From the NCBI GenBank assembly GCA_050014415.1, contig JBEKDJ010000156.1:1-10467 (forward strand): a stretch of DNA of 10,467 bases. The letters are read 5' to 3'. The position numbers were made by a program, and so were the translations under genes. This DNA comes from JBEKDJ01 sp050014415 (GTDB lineage Bacteria > Desulfobacterota > BSN033 > UBA1163). Within the stretch, counting starts at the first letter, position 1, and every line of letters begins with the position of its first letter. Positions 4,770 through 10,467 of this stretch are shown piece after piece. The notes under the pieces were generated by a model, which worked only from the letters and a program-made list of their open reading frames with translations, did no database searches and had not been told where the DNA came from.

Positions 4770-6797
4770 ATGGCGCACGCATTGACGACTTGTACTTTTT
4801 GTGGTGTCGGTTGTGGAATTTACTTGGAAACATCGGGTAACAAAATCATCGGCACGTACCCGAGCATGTCTCACCCTGCGAACTGCGGGCGTATCTGCAT
4901 CCGTGGGTGGCATGTTCATGAGGTAGCAAGCGCCACTGACCGCCTGATGCAGCCCCTCATCAAGAAAGAGAATACTTTCCAGCCTGTCTCCTGGAATGAA
5001 GCCTACGATTTTGTTGCGAAGCGCCTCACGGAAATCAAATCGGAATATGGACCTGATGCTATCGGATTCTTGAATTCCTCCCACTGTAGCAATGAGGATG
5101 GCTACATCCTCCAGAAATTCGCCCGTGCCGTAATTGGCACGAACAACGTGGATCAAGGCACCACCCTCTACCACTCTAACAGCATCAGAGCACTTCGTGA
5201 TACACTCGGCGTACCGGCGGCAACCAGTTCGATAGCCGAATTGATGAAGAGCGATGTGATTATTGTCAGCCAGATTGACCTGGGACGCCAGTTGCCCACA
5301 ATTGGAGGATGGGTGATTCGCGCGAAACTCGCCGGCGCGAAGCTCATTGTGATTGGCTCGCGTCGAAACACCGTGGCGGAACACGCCGACTATTTCCTCC
5401 AGACCGTGCCGTGGACGGAAACCTTCCTCTACATTGCGTTAGCCAAGGTGATTGTCGACCGCGGACTGATGAACCTGGACTTTGTGCGTCAGCGGTGCAA
5501 TGCTTATGAATCATTTTTGAAAAACATCGAGGCATTCGATATACTTCAAGCCGCCTCTCTCTGCGGGCTTTCCCCTGACCTGATTGAACAGGCAGCGATC
5601 ACCTACGCGAAGGCCTCCAAGGCGATGATCCTTTACTCCACAGGAGCAGAGGCAAGCGGCAGGGATCTGATCCATTCCATGGTGAACCTGACCCTTCTCA
5701 CCGGAAATATCGGCAAACCAGGGGCGGGTATCATGCCACTCGCCGAACACAACAATCTACAAGGTGACTGTGATGTTGGAATGTTTCCAAGTTCCCTACC
5801 AGGTTATATCCCGGTTCGAAATCTTAAAGGAAGAAAGCATTTCGAAGAGATATGGATGAGACCGCTCCCTGATCGGTGGGGAATGGATTCCAGCACCATG
5901 CTTGGTACCAGGGGAAACTTGAAGGCAATTTGGCTTGATCGCCACAACCCTGTTGTCTCCACTGCATACTGTGATGCGAGTGTGGCACTGGAAAAAATGG
6001 AATTTGTCGTACTCCAAAATCTCTTCATGACACCTACCGCGCATTATGCGGACGTCATCTTGCCAACGGTAGCATACGGAGAAGAAACGGTTACCTTCAC
6101 GAGCTCGGAGCGTCGTATTCAACTGGCTCAGAAGGCCGTTGAGCCTCCTTCTGGTCTCACCTCGGCTTGGTGTCAGGTCGTGGAGGTGGCCAAACGCTTA
6201 GGTGTAAAATGGGACTACGAAACCTCCTCTGACGTAATGAAGGAGATCGGACGTGTCGTCCCCTTTTATGAGGGGGCCAGTTACGAAAACCTGGCACGGC
6301 ACTACGGCAGGCAGTGGCCGTGCACACATGATCGTCCCCTGGGCACCCCGTACCTCTTTGAAGATCAAAAAGGGTCACGGACATTCTCCTTTGCTTCCAT
6401 CCAGCAGTTGCCACCCCTCAGCCGTTCTGCAGCGGGATTTCCTTTCGCGCTCATGTTCGGCCGGTCTCTATATTACTGGCACCAAAATACGATGGTGCAG
6501 CATAGTGAAACGCTCAAGCGAGAATACGGAATCCTTTTGCTCGACTACCCCGATGGATTTGTAGAGCTAAACCCTGAGGATGCCGAAGCCCTGAAGATTC
6601 GTGACGGCATGAAAATTCGCCTGATATCCGGTGTCGGTTCTGCAATCACCTATGCTCGCGTAACAAATGAAATCCGAAAGGGCACGATCTACGTGCCCTA
6701 CTACCTGGAGGATATTGCCAGGCAGATCCTTGGCCCTGCCCGCACGGAATATCGGGCCGGCAGCCGAACCGTTCATGTGAAAGTGGAAAAGGCATAG
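4770..6797 (+). CDS. Divergent formate dehydrogenase alpha-like molybdopterin oxidoreductase lacking the catalytic Sec/Cys
   Basis: A 675-residue member of the DMSO-reductase/FdhF family. The N-terminal [4Fe-4S] motif is C8-x2-C11-x3-C15-x27-C43. The FDH-like segment QKFARAVIGTNNVD (115-128) and the region around GNIGKPGAG and NNLQGDCDVGMFP (312-340) bind the pterin cofactors in relatives. A C-terminal domain (about 555-675) has FGRSLYYWHQNTM. It is similar in length to FdhF (715). The residues that define formate dehydrogenases are changed. The Sec140/Cys position is Tyr134 (LYH), with the following His135 kept. The Arg333 position is Ala325, Gln335 is His327, and Lys44 is Arg45. The usual HTGTM near the C terminus is HQNTM. 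It may thus not oxidise formate; it could use another substrate or only pass electrons or scaffold, as NuoG does. The start at ATG 4770 matches family N termini and follows a promoter; GTG 4761 is the alternative. It lies one base before the next gene, so it leads the operon. Confidence 0.88.
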   Translation: MAHALTTCTFCGVGCGIYLETSGNKIIGTYPSMSHPANCGRICIRGWHVHEVASATDRLMQPLIKKENTFQPVSWNEAYDFVAKRLTEIKSEYGPDAIGFLNSSHCSNEDGYILQKFARAVIGTNNVDQGTTLYHSNSIRALRDTLGVPAATSSIAELMKSDVIIVSQIDLGRQLPTIGGWVIRAKLAGAKLIVIGSRRNTVAEHADYFLQTVPWTETFLYIALAKVIVDRGLMNLDFVRQRCNAYESFLKNIEAFDILQAASLCGLSPDLIEQAAITYAKASKAMILYSTGAEASGRDLIHSMVNLTLLTGNIGKPGAGIMPLAEHNNLQGDCDVGMFPSSLPGYIPVRNLKGRKHFEEIWMRPLPDRWGMDSSTMLGTRGNLKAIWLDRHNPVVSTAYCDASVALEKMEFVVLQNLFMTPTAHYADVILPTVAYGEETVTFTSSERRIQLAQKAVEPPSGLTSAWCQVVEVAKRLGVKWDYETSSDVMKEIGRVVPFYEGASYENLARHYGRQWPCTHDRPLGTPYLFEDQKGSRTFSFASIQQLPPLSRSAAGFPFALMFGRSLYYWHQNTMVQHSETLKREYGILLLDYPDGFVELNPEDAEALKIRDGMKIRLISGVGSAITYARVTNEIRKGTIYVPYYLEDIARQILGPARTEYRAGSRTVHVKVEKA

Positions 6798-6798
6798 T

Positions 6799-7875
6799 AT
6801 GCGTGCACGGCTAATAAAGAAAAGCGATCTTCTGAACATTGTCGATGCGCTCCGGAAAGAGTATGAAGTCTATGCGCCTTTCTATGGGCGAGACCGGGAC
6901 ACCTACTTCGATACCGTGAACGACGGCAACCGCTCTGCCATACAAATCCACTTGCCGAATCCATACTATCCGCCCAAGCGGTATGTGTTCCCCCATATCC
7001 AGAAACTCTTTACGATCCGTACCGGCGAATATCCGACAATCGAACCGGGGAACGGAGTGAAGAAGCGGGCCGTGTTTGGCATCCGTTCCTGCGATGTGGC
7101 TGGCATCTTTCACCTGGATCGGTTCTACTTAGGGAATGCCTTCAAAGACAACTACTATGAGGAGATCCGGAACAATACCTTCCTTGTCAATGTCGTTTGT
7201 TCGGATGCAACGGTGGATGTCGATGACGATTGCTTCTGCGTCTGTGCTGACACCGGCCCGGCTGCCCGGGAGAACTTCGACCTCCAGCTCATGGACATGC
7301 ACAATGGCCTGGGCGAGTTCCTTGCAGTTGCCGGTACACCTCGCGGTGAAGCCTTATTCACTCTGCCCTTCTTCACCAAAGCAAAACCAGAACACGTGAC
7401 CCGACGCCGCGAGATTCTCAGCGAGGTCCGTAAGCGTTTCAAGCTTGCGACGAGCTGGTACTCGGCTGCTACCCGTTTCATCACTCGGGGAGTAGTCACC
7501 GAAGAGACATGGAAGAAGGTGGGTGACCGGTGCCTGGAGTGCGGCGGCTGCAGTTACGTGTGCCCCACATGTACCTGCTTTACCGTGACTGACCGTACGA
7601 CCGGCCCGAACGAAACAGAGAGAGTCCGTATCTGGGATGCCTGTGCACTAAGCGGGTTCACCCGGATGGCAGGGGGTCACAACCCGCGCCGTGCCGTGCA
7701 CGATCGCCGCAACCGTCGCTTCTTCCGCAAGCTCGGGCACTATTTCATCCAGCGCGAGCTGATGCCCTCCTGCGTGGGATGCGGCCGCTGTGTCAGTGTT
7801 TGCCATGGCAACATTGGCATGCCACACGTCGTGGAGATTCTGCGGCGGGAAACGGCAGCAACGGAGAGGAAATGA
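6799..7875 (+). CDS. HydB-like 4Fe-4S dicluster subunit (sulfhydrogenase beta family)
   Basis: A 358-residue iron-sulfur protein of the sulfhydrogenase beta / HydB family, which passes electrons between a flavin subunit and a catalytic partner. Family marks are FGIRSCDVAG (93-102), VVCSD and DCFCVCADTGP (144-154), then the cluster motif C245-x2-C248-x2-C251-x3-C255 continuing to CPTCTC (255-260). DACALSGFTRMAGGHNPR (280-297) follows, and then a second motif C325-x2-C328-x2-C331-x3-C335. All cluster cysteines are present. There is no membrane span or signal, so it is cytoplasmic. It starts one base after the FDH-like gene stops and ends one base before the HydG-like gene, an arrangement of co-translated partners. 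The beta-gamma pair is known from Pyrococcus-type sulfhydrogenases. Here it is joined to an FDH-like subunit instead of directly to hydrogenase subunits. Confidence 0.9.
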   Translation: MRARLIKKSDLLNIVDALRKEYEVYAPFYGRDRDTYFDTVNDGNRSAIQIHLPNPYYPPKRYVFPHIQKLFTIRTGEYPTIEPGNGVKKRAVFGIRSCDVAGIFHLDRFYLGNAFKDNYYEEIRNNTFLVNVVCSDATVDVDDDCFCVCADTGPAARENFDLQLMDMHNGLGEFLAVAGTPRGEALFTLPFFTKAKPEHVTRRREILSEVRKRFKLATSWYSAATRFITRGVVTEETWKKVGDRCLECGGCSYVCPTCTCFTVTDRTTGPNETERVRIWDACALSGFTRMAGGHNPRRAVHDRRNRRFFRKLGHYFIQRELMPSCVGCGRCVSVCHGNIGMPHVVEILRRETAATERK

Positions 7876-7876
7876 A

Positions 7877-8722
7877 ATGACACACCCGCCCCGGAATCTC
7901 TACGAACCAAAGATGGCCATCTTGGAGGAAGTGCGCGATGAAATCCAAGACGTTAAGACCTTTTACTGGCACTTTGAGGACAAGGACGATCAGGAGAGGT
8001 TTCGCGCCTTCATGCCGGGTCAGTTTGCGCAGGTTTCAGTTTTTGGAGTCGGGGAGATCCCCCTGTCTCTGCCGCCCAGCCCGACAGAAAACCGACTTTT
8101 CTTCACAACTCGAAAGGTGGGCCATGTGACGGCGGCGATGCACCAATTGAAACCTGGTGACCGCTTTGGGGTCCGGGGGCCTTACGGCAATGGTTTCCCG
8201 ATGAGGGAATACGGAAACCGCAACTTGATCATCGTCGCAGGTGGCATCGGGCTTATCCCACTTCGCTCCGTGATCATCTACGCCCTTCACAACCGCGATC
8301 AGTACAAAAAGATTCAGGTGTTCTACGGCGCCCGGACGCCAAGGGATGTCATGTACGTAGAGAATCTGGACGAGTGGCAGCAGGATAAGGGATTTGAGTG
8401 TTACCTGACGGTCGATCAAAGTGACCACAACTGGAAGGGTTATACGGGCGTGGTTGGCAGCCTCTTCAAGAGGTCCGGCGTGGAGATGCCCTTAGAGAAT
8501 ACAACGGTCTTCATTTGCGGACCTCCAATCATGTTCCGGTTTGTGCTGGCTGACCTCAAGACCATGGGATATGATGACAAAAACATGGTTTCGACCCTTG
8601 AACGATACATGAAATGTGGCGTGGGCAAGTGTGGCCACTGTTGCATCGGGCAGGCCTATGTGTGCACGGATGGGCCTGTGTTTACGTTGGAACAGGTCCG
8701 GAGGTTAGGGGAAGAGATTTGA
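7877..8722 (+). CDS. HydG-like FAD/NAD(P)-binding [2Fe-2S] reductase subunit (sulfhydrogenase gamma family)
   Basis: A 281-residue flavoprotein of the ferredoxin-NADP reductase fold, close to sulfhydrogenase gamma (HydG) and PyrK-type subunits. It probably exchanges electrons with NAD(H) or NADP(H). Visible are a FAD-domain beta barrel with PGQFAQVSVFGVGEIPLSLP (47-66), KPGDRFGVRGPYGNGF (92-107), the nucleotide-binding VAGGIGLIPLRS (120-131), FYGARTPRDVMY (149-160), FICGPPIMF (212-220), and a C-terminal [2Fe-2S] motif C247-x4-C252-x2-C255-x7-C263. The flavin motif reads IPLSLPPSP where relatives often have IPISI or RPFSI. The ATG at 7877 is chosen because GGAGAGG lies 8-14 bases upstream and the family begins there; the open frame continues to 7790 inside the previous gene. 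Together with the HydB-like protein it forms the likely NAD(P)H arm. Confidence 0.92.
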   Translation: MTHPPRNLYEPKMAILEEVRDEIQDVKTFYWHFEDKDDQERFRAFMPGQFAQVSVFGVGEIPLSLPPSPTENRLFFTTRKVGHVTAAMHQLKPGDRFGVRGPYGNGFPMREYGNRNLIIVAGGIGLIPLRSVIIYALHNRDQYKKIQVFYGARTPRDVMYVENLDEWQQDKGFECYLTVDQSDHNWKGYTGVVGSLFKRSGVEMPLENTTVFICGPPIMFRFVLADLKTMGYDDKNMVSTLERYMKCGVGKCGHCCIGQAYVCTDGPVFTLEQVRRLGEEI

Positions 8723-8783
8723 ACCACAGAGAAAGAAACAGGGATTCAAGGATTAGAGGGGTCTCCACAGGCGTTTGGACACG
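8723..8783. other. Short spacer with 'accacagag' sequence between the HydG-like and protease genes
   Basis: This 61-base gap is the only real break in the cluster. It begins gaaccacagagaaagaaaca and continues in purine-rich sequence, resembling the aaccacagag repeats seen in spacers of some environmental bacteria (from memory). I found no terminator or clear promoter. Transcription probably reads through. Confidence 0.4.
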
Positions 8784-9311
8784 ATGAGAAAGGACCTAAA
8801 TACCGTACTGCACGAAACATTGAAAGGCCGAATAGCACTCGTCGGCATCGGGAACGTAGACCTAAGCGATGATGGGTTTGGCGTACGCCTGGCCGAATCA
8901 TTGGCTGGTGCAGGATTGGCTCACGTCTTGGTCACACACACAGTACCAGAGGACCATCTTGCGACCCTGACTCGGGGAGGATTTGACAACGTAGTATTCC
9001 TGGACGCCGTGAGCATCGGTGCCGAACCTGGTTCGGTGGTCTTTCTCGATGCCTGCGAGATAAAGAACCGGTTTCCCCAAGTGTCTACTCACAAGCTTGC
9101 ACTTGGCATGTTAGCAGGGCTGATCGAATCGGAAAAAACCACCCGTGTCTGGCTCCTGGGCGCTCAGCCGGCGACCTTAAAGCAAGGAACTGGTCTGAGC
9201 GAACCCGTGGAGAGAACCGTCGAAATCTTGAAGGCACTGCTCCTGGACACCCTCCCTCACCATGAAGGGATACCGAGGATGCCAACTGAAAGGGAGAGTG
9301 TGGCCGCATGA
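8784..9311 (+). CDS. hycI: [NiFe]-hydrogenase maturation protease (HycI/HyaD family)
   Basis: The endopeptidase that removes the C-terminal tail of the [NiFe]-hydrogenase large subunit after nickel is inserted. From the ATG at 8784 it is 175 residues. Motifs are GIGNVDLSDDGFG (22-34, where the second Asp corresponds to HycI Asp16), VVFLDAVSIG (70-79, Asp74 matching Asp62), STHKLAL (101-107, His103 matching His90), and WLLGAQP near 142-148 like the FLGIQP of HycI. All three nickel-sensing residues are therefore present. The frame also allows TTG at 8775; neither start has a strong Shine-Dalgarno, so the start is uncertain by three codons. Its stop overlaps the next gene by ATGA. Its presence predicts a processed [NiFe] large subunit nearby, presumably downstream outside the window. 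HycI rather than HyaD is inferred from the neighbours. Confidence 0.9.
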   Translation: MRKDLNTVLHETLKGRIALVGIGNVDLSDDGFGVRLAESLAGAGLAHVLVTHTVPEDHLATLTRGGFDNVVFLDAVSIGAEPGSVVFLDACEIKNRFPQVSTHKLALGMLAGLIESEKTTRVWLLGAQPATLKQGTGLSEPVERTVEILKALLLDTLPHHEGIPRMPTERESVAA

Positions 9312-10467
9312 CACCAACGGAAACCATCCTGTATGCCATTGCAATAAGCTGTGCTGGAGGTATTCTGGTCGGGCTCTTTTCCCGCAACAAATTACTGGCC
9401 GGCTGGATCAACTTCCTGATCACCGCTGCCTCCGGCGCGCTGGTCCTGTACGGGGCTGCGATCGTTCTGGTGAGAGGTCCCGGCACTGCGCAAACGATCT
9501 ACTCCCTGCCGCAGTATGGATCTGCCCTGCGAATCTCCGTAGACGGCTTGAGTGCCATATTCCTGGGGTTAATTGCCACGATTGCAATCCTCTCCTCGTT
9601 CTACTCGATCCGGTACATGACCCACTACGACGACTATGGCGTCGGCCGCTTCTATCCCTACTTTCAGTTCTTCGCAGCCGGCATGTATGGCATTATAGCC
9701 ACGACTGACCTCATGGTCTTCTTTTGCTTCTTCTGGCAGCTGATGACCCTGCCCTCGTATGCCCTGATCCGATATGAATTCAAACGGCGTGACAACGTTC
9801 GAGCTGCAATTAAATATCTGGTGATGATGGAGATAGCCTGTGCACTCGTCATGCTGGGATCTTATCTGCTCGCCGGGACATCGCCGGTGACCATAGCCGG
9901 CGAGACGCTCATGCGCTTTGACTTTGACGCGATTCGCGAGCATGCCAGTGCCCTGGTACTCTTTCCCGCCAGAACGGGTACATTCGCCCTGCTCCTGTTC
10001 CTGATCGGTTTCGGAATCAAAGCCGGCATGTGGCCCTTTGGCCAGATGTGGCTGCCCGATGCGCACCCGGCCGCACCTTCTCCGGTCAGTGCTCTTCTCT
10101 CCGGCGTCATGATCAAAACAGGCATCTATGGCTTGATGCGCTCATTCATCTGGCTCATCCCTTCACAAGGGAGCGACTGGTATTCACCGGCGATGTGGGG
10201 TGCGACACTTGCTGTGCTCGGTACGATCACTTTGTTCTTCGGCACCATGCAGGCCTTGAAACAGGAACAGAGCAAACGTCTGCTCGCTTTTCACAGTATC
10301 GGACAAATCGGTTACATCCTTCTCGGCCTCGGTGCCTGTTTGGCACTTTTATCGCCAGGGAAAGGCGATGCGGGTCTGACGGCGTTGGCTGCCATCGCTT
10401 TCTACGGCGCGCTGTTCCATACGGTGAACCACGGCCTCTTCAAGAGCCTTCTGTTCCTGAACGCCGG
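9308..10467 (+). CDS. hyfB: HyfB/HycC/NuoL-type proton-channel membrane subunit, 3' end outside window
   Basis: Partial: 386 complete codons without a stop, running off the window end. It belongs to the antiporter-like family shared by complex I (NuoL/M/N), Mrp and membrane hydrogenases, and would conduct protons or sodium ions. It is strongly hydrophobic with about ten spans seen. Motifs are FGIKAGMWPFGQMWLPDAHP (235-254, with TM7 Lys238), SPVSALLSGVMIKTGIYGL (258-276, Lys270), LLAFHSIGQIGYILLG (325-340), and HTVNHGLFKSLLFL (371-384, Lys379). Where relatives have a WE motif in TM5, this protein has FFWQLMTLPSY, so the key Glu is Gln144 (CAG at 9737). A Glu (175) occurs in the next span, YLVMMEIACAL. 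The start ATG overlaps the protease stop (ATGA), indicating translational coupling. The wording of the conserved helices is closer to HyfB/HycC than to NuoL. Other membrane and [NiFe] subunits are expected to the right. Confidence 0.9.
   Translation, partial: MTPTETILYAIAISCAGGILVGLFSRNKLLAGWINFLITAASGALVLYGAAIVLVRGPGTAQTIYSLPQYGSALRISVDGLSAIFLGLIATIAILSSFYSIRYMTHYDDYGVGRFYPYFQFFAAGMYGIIATTDLMVFFCFFWQLMTLPSYALIRYEFKRRDNVRAAIKYLVMMEIACALVMLGSYLLAGTSPVTIAGETLMRFDFDAIREHASALVLFPARTGTFALLLFLIGFGIKAGMWPFGQMWLPDAHPAAPSPVSALLSGVMIKTGIYGLMRSFIWLIPSQGSDWYSPAMWGATLAVLGTITLFFGTMQALKQEQSKRLLAFHSIGQIGYILLGLGACLALLSPGKGDAGLTALAAIAFYGALFHTVNHGLFKSLLFLNA

Noticed and set aside
4770..6797. Selenocysteine (TGA) in the FDH-like gene
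   Set aside because: The frame has no internal TGA, the active-site position is TAC (Tyr), and no SECIS-like hairpin is needed or seen.
1..10467. CRISPR array, insertion sequence or transposase
   Set aside because: No regularly spaced direct repeats and no transposase-like protein were found on either strand.

Overview
The window is bacterial and has two parts. Positions 1-4305 are core housekeeping genes. Positions 4770-10467 are an anaerobic energy-metabolism cluster of the formate-hydrogenlyase / group 4 [NiFe]-hydrogenase type. Separate secD and secF genes, a bacterial L13-S9 pair, good Shine-Dalgarno sites and sigma70-like promoters all indicate a bacterium. The gene content suggests an anaerobe. 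Spacers made of decayed 'attctggattctgg' and 'ggcgggattcagg' palindromes are, in my recollection, common in Desulfobacterota-like genomes. That placement is inference only.

Left block, minus strand: rplM (L13) and rpsI (S9) form a two-gene operon ending in a near-perfect intrinsic terminator at 6-33. A 217-base spacer with decayed inverted repeats separates them from secD-secF, the accessory subunits of the Sec translocon. secD has a plausible promoter at 3750-3778 and no adjacent yajC. Divergent from secD is a single gcvH-type lipoyl-carrier gene (3877-4305) with its own promoter. No gcvT or gcvP is visible.

Positions 4306-4769 have no convincing gene. They hold two palindromes resembling worn REP/MITE-like repeats and then a TTGACA/TATCCT promoter just before the right-hand cluster.

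Right block, plus strand, tightly packed: (1) a molybdopterin oxidoreductase of the formate dehydrogenase alpha family, (2) a HydB-like protein with two [4Fe-4S] clusters, (3) a HydG-like FAD/NAD(P)/[2Fe-2S] reductase, (4) a hydrogenase maturation protease, and (5) the start of a HyfB/HycC/NuoL-type proton-channel membrane subunit, cut by the window end. The inferred function is a membrane-bound [NiFe] hydrogenase complex with an NAD(P)H-reactive arm and an FDH-like subunit, whose remaining genes lie to the right.

The most unusual point is that the FDH-like subunit keeps its N-terminal FeS motif and fold but lacks the residues that define formate dehydrogenases. The catalytic Sec/Cys position is Tyr, the formate-binding Arg position is Ala, and the nearby Gln is His. 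The membrane subunit also has Gln where antiporter-like subunits normally carry the key TM5 Glu. The cluster may therefore be a hydrogenase complex whose FDH-like arm has been retired or given a new use, comparable to NuoG in complex I.
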